DNA from: Streptomyces sp. NBC_01471
GTDB taxonomy: Bacteria > Actinomycetota > Actinomycetes > Streptomycetales > Streptomycetaceae
Assembly (NCBI RefSeq): GCF_041438865.1
Contig: NZ_CP109450.1
Location: forward strand, 1 to 64,000
Length of the DNA stretch: 64,000 bases
Direction of reading: 5' to 3'
Below, piece by piece: positions 25,834-34,977 of this stretch; within the stretch, counting starts at the first letter, position 1, and each line of letters opens with the position of its first letter. Position numbers and translations under genes: made by a program. The notes beneath the pieces were generated by a model. It was given only the letters and a program-made list of their open reading frames with translations. It was not told the origin of the DNA and did not search any database.

Positions 25834-26100
25834 GGCGGCGTAGGCGATCAGGTCTTCACGGCCGAGCTGGCCGTCCTGGACCCGTACCCCATCTGCGGGC
25901 GCGGAGGTGCAGAGGCGCGAAGGTGGGGAGCGCATTGCGGGGTGCCGAGTTCCGCGCTCCGCGCGCCCCTGCACCCCCTGTGACGTCGCCCGTTCGGTCG
26001 TTTTCGCAGTCAATGCGGCGGTACTGCGGCATGGGGGTGATGTGGTTGGCGGGTCAGGCACTTTGCCTGGCAGAGGCCGCTGAGCAGAAGGAAGTTCCCT
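25834..26100. other. No intact gene
   Basis: Minus-strand sequence ending near 25816 contains a short protein-like tail (REDLIAYAAGLPNG), perhaps the end of another lost gene. Otherwise only the promoter region and the AGAAGGAAG ribosome binding site of the next gene are seen. Confidence 0.3.
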
Positions 26101-26514
26101 ATGCGTGTTCGTATGAGTCTGGCCATCGTTGTGGCGGCCACCTGTCTTGCCCTGACCGGTGCGGCGAGTTCTCCCCAGGCCGGCGGCCGGGCCAGTGCCC
26201 CCTCATCCGGACACACCGCGAGCGCCGCCGCCCTGCGACTGGCAGCCGATCAGTGCGGGGCCGGGGAGATCTGCTTCTGGCACGACAGGAACTTTTCTGG
26301 TGCTCCCTGGCGGTGGATGCCCTCCAACGGCTACCGCGACATGCCGCCCAACCTGCACGACCACGTGTACTCCTTCTACGCCAACGTTCGCGCTTGCTTC
26401 ATCGACTACAAGCCGCGTGACTTCCGCGCCGTCAACATCGGCGACTACGCCAAGGCCTACGACACCAACTTCGGCAGAAGGATCGACGCCGTCGCCGTCC
26501 GCAGCTCCTGCTGA
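26101..26514 (+). CDS. Secreted peptidase inhibitor-like protein (family I36)
   Basis: A 137-residue exported protein. The signal peptide ends near residue 24 (LALTGAASS). The mature part has the beta/gamma-crystallin-like motif CGAGEICFWHDRNFSGAPWR typical of inhibitor family I36, to which the Streptomyces metalloproteinase inhibitor SMPI belongs. Four cysteines (CGAGEIC, ACFIDY, SSC) could form two disulphides. It is probably released outside the cell, where it may inhibit metallopeptidases or simply be a stable crystallin-fold protein. AGAAGGAAG precedes the ATG. Confidence 0.82.
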   Translation: MRVRMSLAIVVAATCLALTGAASSPQAGGRASAPSSGHTASAAALRLAADQCGAGEICFWHDRNFSGAPWRWMPSNGYRDMPPNLHDHVYSFYANVRACFIDYKPRDFRAVNIGDYAKAYDTNFGRRIDAVAVRSSC

Positions 26515-26707
26515 GCCCCGCCCCGTCCGCCTCGCTCCTGCCCTGTCAGCTGCCAGAGGCGGGAGCCGGACGATCCGCTGGGCGCACAGTCCCTCTCGGC
26601 AGCGTTCAGCTGAGCTGTTCGGCCAGGATTCCCAGCGTGCTCGCCGCCTCCGGCGTGAGGAACATCGCGAGCTGGATCCGGCCGTGGCCGTCCAGGGTTC
26701 AGGAGCG

Positions 26708-26920
26708 TCAGTCGGGCAGGGGCACGCGGATGACGGGCTCGAACGGGCGCTTGTTGAAACCGCTGCGTACGTTGCGGCAGCTCGGCGCCTTGCACATGAA
26801 GAACTCGTCGACCGTTCTCCGGCCGGTGCGGTTCTTGAGCCAGACCTTCTCGTTCCCGGTCAGGGGACGGTGCTGTTCGTCGGAGTCGCAGGTGAAGCAG
26901 TACATCGTGGACGGTGGCAT
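26708..26920 (-). CDS. Small zinc-ribbon-like hypothetical protein
   Basis: A 70-residue protein starting MPPSTMYCFTCDSDEQHRPL, with CxxC near the start and a second Cys pair (CKAPSCR) near residue 48. The pattern fits a zinc ribbon. CAGGAGG precedes the ATG at 26920. Just downstream on the same strand (about 26607-26697) a 30-residue fragment (HGRIQLAMFLTPEAASTLGI) remains of an otherwise missing gene. Function unknown. Confidence 0.65.
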   Translation of the reverse strand: MPPSTMYCFTCDSDEQHRPLTGNEKVWLKNRTGRRTVDEFFMCKAPSCRNVRSGFNKRPFEPVIRVPLPD

Positions 26921-27131
26921 GGAACCTCCTGAAACAGGCGATAAGCCGACACCGAGCATATGAGAACGTGCTGGGATCAAAGCAGGCGCTAATCGGCCCG
27001 ATGCCCGATGCCGAAAGTGTCACCCGCAGAGTGCCGGGACACGGAGCGGCGCCGTGCAGCAAACGGGTCTTCATCTGCTGCACGGCGCCGTCGCCGCACG
27101 TACGTTCCCGTGGGCTCCCGGCGTCAGCCGG

Positions 27132-27869
27132 TCAGGCGTGGCAGCGCAGCATCTCCAGCGGCGGGCTCGCCAGGAGGTCCGCCCAGAAGTCCTCGCCGAA
27201 CTCGCGGATACCGGCCTCGGACACCTTCAGCGGAACCCACTCCACCGCACTGAACCCGGCAGCCCGCAGGCACTCCTCGTACACCTCGCGGCGCGGGACC
27301 GCGCTGACGATACTGATCGGCTGCGGGTCGAGGAGGGCGGTGACCCGTGCCCGCGGCCCCGTCTCGGCTTCCTCCCCGGTCGGCTCGCAGCGGAACCCGT
27401 ACCTCTCCAGGGACGGACAGTCGAACCGGTAGTCGGGCTTCTGGGCGAGTACGAAGAACTCTCCGCCCGCAACCAGGCTCCGGTGGATGTTGGCGCACAT
27501 CCGCCGCATGGCAGCGAGGTTCTCGGCGTAGTTGAGGCACTGCACCCCCACCGCGATGTCGAAACGCCTCCCTCCAGGCGTCAGTTCGGCCACATCACCG
27601 ACCTCGTACCGCACACCCAGCGGGTCGCTCTCCTCGAACTCCCGCGCGACGGCGATCATCTCGACGGAGATGTCGACACCGAACACATCCGCCGCAGCGC
27701 GGCGCTTGAACTCCCTGCTGTAGAAACCGGTACCGCACGCCACGTCGAGAACCGACTTGCCGCTCACATCCCCGACCATGGAAAGGAAGCTCGGCACCTC
27801 CCCGTAACGCATCAGTGGCAGGGACTTGAACCCCTCGAATGCCTCGCCGATCTCGTCGTACTGCTCCAT
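27132..27869 (-). CDS. SAM-dependent methyltransferase (ToxA-like class I)
   Basis: A 245-residue class I methyltransferase. Motif I is VLDVACGTGFYSREFKRR, the acidic motif II is VFGVDIS, and post-motif residues are DIAVGVQCLNYAENL. The N-terminus (MEQYDEIGEAFEGFKSLPL) and C-terminal FWADLLASPPLEML are shared with small-molecule methyltransferases that resemble toxoflavin N-methyltransferase. A GTG two codons upstream is an alternative start; AGGAGGGGG lies before it. No biosynthetic partner is adjacent, so its substrate is open. Confidence 0.85.
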   Translation of the reverse strand: MEQYDEIGEAFEGFKSLPLMRYGEVPSFLSMVGDVSGKSVLDVACGTGFYSREFKRRAAADVFGVDISVEMIAVAREFEESDPLGVRYEVGDVAELTPGGRRFDIAVGVQCLNYAENLAAMRRMCANIHRSLVAGGEFFVLAQKPDYRFDCPSLERYGFRCEPTGEEAETGPRARVTALLDPQPISIVSAVPRREVYEECLRAAGFSAVEWVPLKVSEAGIREFGEDFWADLLASPPLEMLRCHA

Positions 27870-28076
27870 GCTCACGTGCTTCCCCCTCCTGCTGGTACGT
27901 CCTGTACACGGCCGCGCCGGCCCTGCGGCTTCACCAGTCCGCCGGGTCGCGGCCGTGGCAACGAGTCTCCTCCGGCCGGCCCGGGGCGCCGTACTGGCGG
28001 ATGACCCGAAGAAGTCGGTCGGGTGACCCTCCGATCGCCCAACACACCACCGCACCGCGGGGCTTGGTCCGCACCG

Positions 28077-29294
28077 TCAGGCGTTCGCAGCTCGTGGCGG
28101 CAGCAGGAGCTGTTCCAGGTCCGCCGGGGGCCGGCGTCCGACGAAGGCGCTGAGCGTGGTGCGCGCGCCTGTGTCACCGGCGAGGATGCCGCCCCGCAGC
28201 CGGGAGCCGTCCGGGTCGAGGAAGACCTTGGCGTAGCGCGAGGTGCCCTCGGCGAAGACGAGTTCGAGGGTGGGGTCGGTGTCGGACGTGCTTCCGAACG
28301 TGGCGACGTGCACGTCGAGGAGTTTCAGGGCCGTAGAGGTGTCGGAGCCGTCGAAGGGTTCGGCGGGCAGGCCCGTCAGCTGGCGGGCCACGCTCTCGGC
28401 CATGCGGTGGCCGGGGGCGACCAGGCCGTAGCAGCGGCCCTCGACGGCGGCGCACTCCCCCACGGCCCAGACACGCGGGTCGGCGGTCCGGCAGTACGCG
28501 TCCACCAGGAAGCCGCCGCGCTCCGCACGCTGAAGACCGGAGCCGGGGGCCAGTTCGTCCCGGGGGCGTATCCCCGCGGCGAAGACCACCAGGGCGGCGT
28601 CCAGTACGGCGCCGTCCTTGAGGGTGACCGCCCGGACCCTGCCGCTGGAGTCGCCGTCGAGCGACCCGACGGCCGTGTCGCAGTGCAGACGCAGGCCCAG
28701 GTCCTCGGCGCCCCGGTGCAGCACCCGCGCCGCACCCGCGTCCAGTTGCGCCGGCATCACATGGGGCGCCGTCTCGATCACATGCGGCCGCATGCCCAGC
28801 AGGCGCAGGGCGTTGGCCGCCTCCAGGCCGAGGAGACCGCCGCCGACCACCACGCCGGGAGCACCGGGGCGGGCCGCCGCACGCAGCGCGTCCAGGTCGC
28901 CGAAGGTCCGGTAGACGAAGCAGTTCGCCAGTTCGTGCCCGGGCACGGGGGGTACGAAGGGGCGCGATCCGGTGGCCAGGACCAGCGCGTCGTAGGAGAT
29001 CGCCCCCTGGTAGGCGGTCATCACCTTGCGCGCGGTCCGGTCGACGGCGGCGACCGGGCATCCCAGGTGGAGGTCCGTGCGGTCGTCCTGGAGGAATTCG
29101 GCGCCGCTGAGGCGGAGGCTCTGCCGGGTGCGGCCCGCCAGGTATCCGGACAGGGCGACCCGGTCGTAGGCGGGGTCGGGCTCCTCGGCCAGGACGACGA
29201 TGTGCCAGTGGTCCCCGGTATCCAGTTCGCGTACGCGTGCCGCGAGGCGGTGGCCTGTCATGCCGTGTCCGACGATCACGAGTGTGCGGGTCAT
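28077..29294 (-). CDS. NirB-like FAD/NAD(P)H oxidoreductase without reductase domain
   Basis: A 405-residue flavoprotein matching the N-terminal third of assimilatory nitrite reductase NirB. It has the FAD motif LVIVGHGMTGHRLAARV, LVLATGSRPFVPP, the NAD(P)H motif VVVGGGLLGLEAANALRLLG and the VWAVGECAAVEG segment. The [2Fe-2S] and sirohaem/[4Fe-4S] domains of full NirB are absent, so it cannot reduce nitrite alone. It is the last gene of the nitrate operon; its ATG overlaps the preceding stop (ATGA). It probably delivers electrons from NAD(P)H to the nitrate reductase or to a reductase elsewhere. Confidence 0.85.
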   Translation of the reverse strand: MTRTLVIVGHGMTGHRLAARVRELDTGDHWHIVVLAEEPDPAYDRVALSGYLAGRTRQSLRLSGAEFLQDDRTDLHLGCPVAAVDRTARKVMTAYQGAISYDALVLATGSRPFVPPVPGHELANCFVYRTFGDLDALRAAARPGAPGVVVGGGLLGLEAANALRLLGMRPHVIETAPHVMPAQLDAGAARVLHRGAEDLGLRLHCDTAVGSLDGDSSGRVRAVTLKDGAVLDAALVVFAAGIRPRDELAPGSGLQRAERGGFLVDAYCRTADPRVWAVGECAAVEGRCYGLVAPGHRMAESVARQLTGLPAEPFDGSDTSTALKLLDVHVATFGSTSDTDPTLELVFAEGTSRYAKVFLDPDGSRLRGGILAGDTGARTTLSAFVGRRPPADLEQLLLPPRAANA

Positions 29295-30697
29295 CGTGCG
29301 GGCTCCGGTTCCCTGGGGCCTTGGTGCTGCCACGCGGTGCACAGTTCCGCCACGTCGGCCCGGCAGCTCCCGCAGCTGGTGGTGGCGCCCGTCGCAGCCG
29401 CCAGCTTCTCCGTCGTGCGGGCGCCCGCCCGCCAGGCGTCGGCGAGGGCCCGGCGCGCCACGTTGTTGCAGAGGCAGACCGGGGCGTCGTCGCGCGGCAG
29501 AGCCGTCGACGGCGGTCCCGAGGCGGTTCCCAGCAGCACGGCCAGTCGGTCCGACGGCAGTGGCCGGCCCTGCCGGTACAGCATCGCGACGGTGGCGATG
29601 GCGTCCGGCAGGCCGAGGAGTACGGCGGCCAGGAGCCGGTCGTCGCGCAGCGCGAGACGGGCGCGGCGGCCACCGGCCCGGTCGGCCAGGTCGACCGTCC
29701 GTACTCCGGGGGCGTCGAAGGCCGCGGACGGGCCGACGCAGCACACATCCATGACATGGGCGCGCAGCCGGAACACGCCGGGGGTGGGCCGGTAGGGAGT
29801 GCGCAGGCCGGTGAGCAGCCCTGCCAGGGTGTCGGCCTGCTCCCAGGCGGCCTCGATCCCGGCCACCGTGCGCCCCGCGTACTCGGCGCAGTCACCGATG
29901 GCGTGGATGTGCGGATCGCTGGTGCGCAACCGGTCGTCGACGACGACCCCCTCGTGTACGGCGAGTCCGGCCCCGCGGGCCGGCGCCACCTCGGGGACGG
30001 CCCCGGTGCACAGTACGAGTGTGTCCGCGGGCAGCGAACCGCCGTCGTCCAGGAGCACGTGCCCGGCGGACCTGCGTACGACGGTGCGGCCGCCGACGAC
30101 CGCGACACCGGCCTGCCGGAGCCGCTCGGTGAGGAGCAGGCCGCACTCCTCGCCCAGGCGTCCGGCGAGTGGGTGCGGGGTGGCGCAGACCAGTGTGGTG
30201 CGGATGCCGCGCAGCGCCAGCGCGCTCGCGGCCTCGACTCCCAGGGGCCCGCCGCCGAGCACCACGACGCTGCCGCCGGTGATCGACGTGTGGTCCTCCA
30301 TGGTGCGCAGGGTGGTCACCCCTGGTCCCGGGCCCCCGCCGGGACCTCGCACACCGGGGATGGCGGGGACGACGGGAGCGGCGCCGGTGGCCAGTACCAG
30401 AGTGTCGTACGCGTGGGTGGTCTCCGCCCCGTCCGCTCTTGCCCGTACGCGGCGGGTGTGGCGGTCGATGCGGGTGACGACCGCGCCGTGCACGGCGGTT
30501 GCGCCCGGCGGGCCCGGGGTGCTCAGGGCTTCCGGGGGCAGCCGGCCCGCGAGTACGGAGGTCAGCAGGGGCCGGTGGCGGACGGGGTGGTGTTCGGCGC
30601 CCAGGACGGTGACCGGGCCGGGGTGACCGTGGTGGTGCAGGCGCTCCACGAGCCGGTGGGACGCCGGGCCGTTGCCGATGACGAGGATGCCGCTCAC
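29291..30697 (-). CDS. Flavoprotein reductase with BFD-like [2Fe-2S] domain
   Basis: A 468-residue protein. The N-terminal two thirds are a pyridine-nucleotide-disulphide-type oxidoreductase (ILVIGNGPASHRLVERL; VVVLGGGPLGVEAASALALR; HAIGDCAEYAG). The C-terminus has a bacterioferritin-associated-ferredoxin-like cysteine set (VCLCNNV and TSCGSCRADV) for a [2Fe-2S] cluster. This is the layout of electron-transfer subunits of assimilatory nitrate reductase (NasB type). The GTG start lies 4 bases after the reductase stop, and the end overlaps the next gene. It should pass electrons from NAD(P)H to the molybdopterin subunit. Confidence 0.85.
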   Translation of the reverse strand: MSGILVIGNGPASHRLVERLHHHGHPGPVTVLGAEHHPVRHRPLLTSVLAGRLPPEALSTPGPPGATAVHGAVVTRIDRHTRRVRARADGAETTHAYDTLVLATGAAPVVPAIPGVRGPGGGPGPGVTTLRTMEDHTSITGGSVVVLGGGPLGVEAASALALRGIRTTLVCATPHPLAGRLGEECGLLLTERLRQAGVAVVGGRTVVRRSAGHVLLDDGGSLPADTLVLCTGAVPEVAPARGAGLAVHEGVVVDDRLRTSDPHIHAIGDCAEYAGRTVAGIEAAWEQADTLAGLLTGLRTPYRPTPGVFRLRAHVMDVCCVGPSAAFDAPGVRTVDLADRAGGRRARLALRDDRLLAAVLLGLPDAIATVAMLYRQGRPLPSDRLAVLLGTASGPPSTALPRDDAPVCLCNNVARRALADAWRAGARTTEKLAAATGATTSCGSCRADVAELCTAWQHQGPREPEPAR

Positions 30698-30701
30698 GGT
30701 G

Positions 30702-32789
30702 TCACTCCGGGAGGAATTCGAGCCGGACAGCGCTTGTCTTGAACTCGGGCATTCCGCTGCGCGGGTCGAGGGTGGGGTGGGTGAAGAGGTTGGCGCTCGC
30801 GTCACCGGCGAAGTGGAAGGGCACGAAGACGGTGTCGGTACGCATCGTGGGGTCGAGTGTGACCCGGACCGTTGTGCTTCCCCGGGCCGATGTGACCCGG
30901 GCGAGGCAGCGGTCGGCGAGCCCGCAGCGCTTCGCGGTGTCCGGGTGGACCTGGACGAATGCCTCGGGCACGGTGTCGTTGAGGTCCGCGACCCGGCGGG
31001 TCTGCGCTCCCGACTGGTAGTGGGGCAGGACGCGGCCGGTGGTGGCGTGCAGCGGGTACTCGGACCGGCTTTCGCGGACGGGTTCGTGCTGCTGTGCCTC
31101 GGTGAACCGGGCGCGGTGGTCGGGGTGGGCGAAGCGTTCCAGGAAGAGCCGGGGTGTGCCGGGGTGCGGGGTCCCGGTCTCCGGGCAGGGCCAGTGCAGT
31201 GCCTCCCCGGAGTCGAGGCGCTCGTAGGAGATGCCGGAGTAGTCGGCAGGACCGCCCTGTGAGGCGCGGCGCAGTTCCTCGAACACCTCGCGGGGCTCGG
31301 TCGGGTAGCGGTGGAAGGGCTCGCCCAGTCGCACGGCGAGTCCGTGGAGCACGTCCAGGTCGCTGCGCACCTGTGCCGGAGGTTTCAGCAGGGCGCGACG
31401 GCGCAGGACACGGCCCTCCAGGCTGGTCATGGTGCCCTCCTCCTCGGCCCACTGGGTGACGGGCAGGACGACGTCGGCCATGCGGGCCGTCTCGGAAGGC
31501 ACGAAGTCGGCGACCACCAACAGGTCGAGTGAGCGCAGGCGTTGGGCGATGTGCGAGGAGTGCGGCGCCGAAACGGCCGGGTTGGAGCCGAAGACGAGCA
31601 GCGCCCGCGGTCCGTCGTCCCGGCCCAGTGCGTCGAGCAGGGTGTAGGCGGTGCGCCCGGGGCCTGGCAGATCCTGCGGGCGCACGCCCCAGACTCCGGC
31701 GACGTGGGCGCGCGCGGCGGGGTCGGTCAGTGACCTGTATCCGGGGAGCTGGTCGGCCTTCTGGCCGTGTTCCCGGCCGCCCTGGCCGTTGCCCTGGCCG
31801 GTCAGGCAGCCGTACCCGCTGTGCGGGGTGCCGGGCAGGCCGAGGGCCAGGGCGAGGTTGATGAACGCGGCGGCCGTGTCGGTGCCCTGCCGGTGCTGTT
31901 CGACCCCGCGCCCGGTCAGTACATAGGTGTTCGGTGCCGCGGCCAGCAGCCGCACCGCCTCGCGCAGCGTTTCGGCGGGTACGCCCGTGACGCTCTCGAC
32001 CCGCTCCGGCCACCAGGCCATGGCCTGCCGGGCGACGGCTTCGAAGCCCTGGGTGCGAAGGCGTATGTAGTCCCGGTCGATCCGTGCGTCCACGATCGCG
32101 ATGTGCAGCAGTCCGAGGGCCAGCGGCAGATCGGTGCCGGGGACGGGCTGGAGATGGAGCGCGGCGCGCTGCGCGGTGGCGGTCCGCCGGGGGTCGACGA
32201 CGACGAGGTCGGCCGATTCGAGGTGCTGCATGAGCGGGGGCATGGTCTCGGCGACGTTCGCGCCGGCCAGCAGCACGGTCCGGGCCTGTCGCAGGTCCGT
32301 GACGGGGAAGGGCAGCCCCCGGTCGATACCGAAGGCGGCGTTGCCCGCCACCGCGGCGGAGGACATGCAGAACCGGCCGTTGTAGTCGATCTGGCTGGTG
32401 CCCAGTGCGAGCCGGGCGAACTTGCCCAGCAGATACGCCTTCTCGTTGGTCAGGCCGCCCCCGCCGAACACGGCCACCGCGTCCGGGCCGTGCTCGGCGC
32501 GCAACTCCCGCAGCCGGGCGGCCACGGCGTCGAGTGCGGTCGGCCAGGACGCTCCGGTCAGTTCGCCGTCCGGGCGTCGTACCAGGGGCCGGGTCAGGCG
32601 GTCGGTGGTGGTCAGCAGTTGCGGGGCGGTCCAGCCCTTGCGGCACAGCTTTCCCCTGTTGACCGGGAAGCCGGTGGGCGCCACCTCGACGGCCGCGGCC
32701 TCGCCGCCGGTGAGACGCGTACCGCACTGCAGGGCGCAGTACGGGCAGTGCGTCTCCACCTGCGGCAGGCCGGCCGGTTCCTCAGACAC
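30702..32789 (-). CDS. Assimilatory nitrate reductase, molybdopterin subunit
   Basis: A 695-residue bis-MGD oxidoreductase. The N-terminal [4Fe-4S] ligands are in HCPYCALQC followed by KLCRKGW. NGRFCMSS carries the expected molybdenum-binding cysteine of the Nap/Nas group. LVFGSNPAVSAPH and ADVVLPVTQWAEEEGTMTS fit cofactor-binding regions, and the C-terminal beta-barrel domain (LHATTGRVLPHYQSGAQTRR) is complete. No Tat signal is present, so it is cytoplasmic and assimilatory. The GTG start overlaps the transporter gene by 8 bases. It reduces nitrate to nitrite with electrons from the two flavoproteins encoded downstream. Confidence 0.92.
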   Translation of the reverse strand: MSEEPAGLPQVETHCPYCALQCGTRLTGGEAAAVEVAPTGFPVNRGKLCRKGWTAPQLLTTTDRLTRPLVRRPDGELTGASWPTALDAVAARLRELRAEHGPDAVAVFGGGGLTNEKAYLLGKFARLALGTSQIDYNGRFCMSSAAVAGNAAFGIDRGLPFPVTDLRQARTVLLAGANVAETMPPLMQHLESADLVVVDPRRTATAQRAALHLQPVPGTDLPLALGLLHIAIVDARIDRDYIRLRTQGFEAVARQAMAWWPERVESVTGVPAETLREAVRLLAAAPNTYVLTGRGVEQHRQGTDTAAAFINLALALGLPGTPHSGYGCLTGQGNGQGGREHGQKADQLPGYRSLTDPAARAHVAGVWGVRPQDLPGPGRTAYTLLDALGRDDGPRALLVFGSNPAVSAPHSSHIAQRLRSLDLLVVADFVPSETARMADVVLPVTQWAEEEGTMTSLEGRVLRRRALLKPPAQVRSDLDVLHGLAVRLGEPFHRYPTEPREVFEELRRASQGGPADYSGISYERLDSGEALHWPCPETGTPHPGTPRLFLERFAHPDHRARFTEAQQHEPVRESRSEYPLHATTGRVLPHYQSGAQTRRVADLNDTVPEAFVQVHPDTAKRCGLADRCLARVTSARGSTTVRVTLDPTMRTDTVFVPFHFAGDASANLFTHPTLDPRSGMPEFKTSAVRLEFLPE

Positions 32790-34161
32790 GCCTGGTCTCC
32801 CTGGTGCGGTCGGCCGGGGACGGCCGCTCGTGCGGGGAGCTCCTGCGCAGATACACCGCACGGAGCACGACCATGCACAGGGCGTAGTAGCAGAGGAAGG
32901 TGAGGAAGGCGGGGGTCCCCGAGCCGGAGTCACCGGAGTAGGACACCTTGAACGCGAGGTTGATGGCCGCGCCGCCCAGCGCACCGGCGGCGCCGGCGAT
33001 CGCGATGACCGAGCCGGAGAGCCTGCGGGCCCGGGCGAAGGCCCGGGTGGCGTCGAGCCCGTCGGTGATCTGCTTCTCGGCCTTGGCGGCGAAGAGCGCC
33101 GGGATCATCTTGTACGTGGAGCCGTTGCCGAGGCCGCTGAGTACGAACAGAACGATGAAGCAGGCGACGAACAGCGGGAACGACTTGGCGTGGGCGGCGA
33201 GGACGAGCCCGAGTGTGCCCGCCGCCATGCCCAGGAAGTTCCAGAAGGTGACCCGGGCGCCGCCCAGCAGGTCGGCGAGGCGGCCACCGAGCGGCCGGGA
33301 GCAGGAGCCGAGGAGCGGACCGAGGAAGGTGTATCCGACGGCCTCGACAGGGGTGGCGCCGAACTCGCTCTGCAGGACGAGGCCGAAGGCGAATCCGTAG
33401 CCGATGAACGACCCGAAAGTGCCGATGTACAGAAGGCAGAGGTACCAGGTGTCGCGGTCGCGGACCGCCTGCCGGTGGGCACCGGCCGCGCCGCGCACGG
33501 CGGCGACGTTGTCCATGGTGCGCCCCGCCAGCCAGGCGGCGGCCGCGATGAGCGGCACGTAGACGGCGGCGACGTAGGCGGGATGGTCCATGCCCGCCGC
33601 CGCGATGACGGCCAGCCCGACGAGCTGGACCGCGGCGACTCCCAGGTTGCCGCCCCCGGCGTTGAGTCCGAGGGCCCAGCCCTGGTGGCGCCGCGGGTAG
33701 AGGGCGGTGATGTTCGTCATCGAGGACGCGAAGGTGCCGCCGCCCACGCCCGCGGTGGCTCCGATGAGCAGGTACACCCACAGGGGTGTGCCGGGGCGGC
33801 CCACGAAGTACAGGGCCAGACCGGCCGGGACGAGCAGGATGAGAGTGGCGAACACGGTCCAGTCGCGGCCGCCGTAGCGGGTGACGGCGTGGCCGTAGGG
33901 CAGCCGGAGCAGCGCGCCGACCACGGTGGGGACCGCGACCAGCAGGAACTTCTCCCCCGCGTCCAGGCCGAAGCCGGTCCGCGGGGACATGAACAGCACG
34001 AGTACGGACCACAGGGTCCAGACCGAGAAGCCCACGTGCTCGGTGATGACGGATGCGATGAGGTTGCGCCGGGCGAGTCGGCGGCCGTCGCGTTCCCAGG
34101 CCTCGGTGTCCTCCGGATGCCAGTCCGTGAGCCACTTCTTCTGCACTGCTTTGTCCACCAT
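32782..34161 (-). CDS. narK: NarK-type nitrate/nitrite transporter (MFS)
   Basis: A 459-residue major facilitator with 12 predicted membrane segments. NarK signatures are MSPRTGFGLDAGEKFLLVAV, the glycine-rich GVGGGTFASSMTNITALYPR and LNAGGGNLGVAAVQL, and RPLGGRLADLLGGARVTFWN. It brings nitrate into the cell, perhaps in exchange for nitrite. The start MVDKAVQKKW at 34161 matches family members, which begin with a short hydrophilic helix. It is the first gene of a four-gene leftward operon with overlapping or nearly abutting coding regions. Confidence 0.93.
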   Translation of the reverse strand: MVDKAVQKKWLTDWHPEDTEAWERDGRRLARRNLIASVITEHVGFSVWTLWSVLVLFMSPRTGFGLDAGEKFLLVAVPTVVGALLRLPYGHAVTRYGGRDWTVFATLILLVPAGLALYFVGRPGTPLWVYLLIGATAGVGGGTFASSMTNITALYPRRHQGWALGLNAGGGNLGVAAVQLVGLAVIAAAGMDHPAYVAAVYVPLIAAAAWLAGRTMDNVAAVRGAAGAHRQAVRDRDTWYLCLLYIGTFGSFIGYGFAFGLVLQSEFGATPVEAVGYTFLGPLLGSCSRPLGGRLADLLGGARVTFWNFLGMAAGTLGLVLAAHAKSFPLFVACFIVLFVLSGLGNGSTYKMIPALFAAKAEKQITDGLDATRAFARARRLSGSVIAIAGAAGALGGAAINLAFKVSYSGDSGSGTPAFLTFLCYYALCMVVLRAVYLRRSSPHERPSPADRTRETRRV

Positions 34162-34302
34162 CTTCGCTGGTACTCCGATGTGTTGGGGGTGTGAGCGAGG
34201 TGCGGTCCGTTCGGGTCGCATCGGCGCACGGGCGGAGCGAAGACCGGCTCGTGGGACGCGTCGGTGGCGTGGTGGGCCGGGGGTGCGCGGCAGGCGCGGG
34301 GC

Positions 34303-34836
34303 TCAGGCGGCTGCGACCAGGGCCTTGCGGAACTCCTCGATCACGCTGTCCAGCAGCTCGGTGCTCCGCGGGTCGATGCGCGGATGTCCGTCACCGGTTT
34401 CGAGGTGCTTGTCGAGGAGGAAGAAGCTCTGCACGACATGGCGGGCGCCCAGTGAGTGCACCACCGGGCGCAGGGCGTAGTCGAGGACCAGGACATGCGC
34501 GGTGCTGCCGCCGGTGGCCAGCGGCAGTACGGCTTTGTGGGCGAAGCCGTACTGCGGCAGCACATCGAGGAAGGTCTTGAGCAGGCCGGAGAAGCTCGCC
34601 TTGTACGTCGGTGTGGCCAGCACGATGCCATCGGCGTGGGCCACCTGTGCCAGCGCCCGGGCGATGGCCGGGTCGGTGATGTCGGCGTGCAGCAGCGGAG
34701 CGGGGGGCAGCGTACGGACCTTCAGGTGCTCGACGTGCCACTCGCGCTCGGCGAGCCGGCGCGCCACGAGGTCGCCCACGAGTTCGGTCTTGGAGGTCGG
34801 GGATGGGCTGCCGGAGATCACCAGCACGTTGGACAC
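34303..34836 (-). CDS. NAD(P)H-dependent FMN reductase (SsuE type)
   Basis: A 177-residue flavodoxin-fold protein. The phosphate-binding loop is VISGSPSPTSKTE near the N-terminus, and TPTYKASFSGLLKTFLDVLP is the typical isoalloxazine/dimer region of SsuE-like reductases. It would supply FMNH2 to a partner. It follows the PAS gene of the diaminopropionate cluster, but a 12-bp-stem terminator separates them. It could be an independent unit, or be read through as the final cluster gene. It could also relate to sulphonate use, though no monooxygenase partner is present. Confidence 0.88.
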   Translation of the reverse strand: MSNVLVISGSPSPTSKTELVGDLVARRLAEREWHVEHLKVRTLPPAPLLHADITDPAIARALAQVAHADGIVLATPTYKASFSGLLKTFLDVLPQYGFAHKAVLPLATGGSTAHVLVLDYALRPVVHSLGARHVVQSFFLLDKHLETGDGHPRIDPRSTELLDSVIEEFRKALVAAA

Positions 34837-34940
34837 GGGCCCCCCTCGGGAGGGTTGGGATGGCGTCGGGGCCGCCCGGCCCCGACGGCCGCCCGGTGTG
34901 CGGGCAGCCGTGGGGCCGTGCGTGGGACGGCGGAGCAGAG

Positions 34941-34973
34941 GGGCGGAGTCCGGCCGGGGCGCGGACTCCGCCC
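34941..34973 (-). terminator. Terminator after PAS-protein gene
   Basis: A 12-bp perfect stem (34941-34952 with 34962-34973) with a nine-base loop begins 5 bases past the PAS-gene stop. It probably closes the diaminopropionate operon. Confidence 0.65.
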
Positions 34974-34977
34974 GTGC

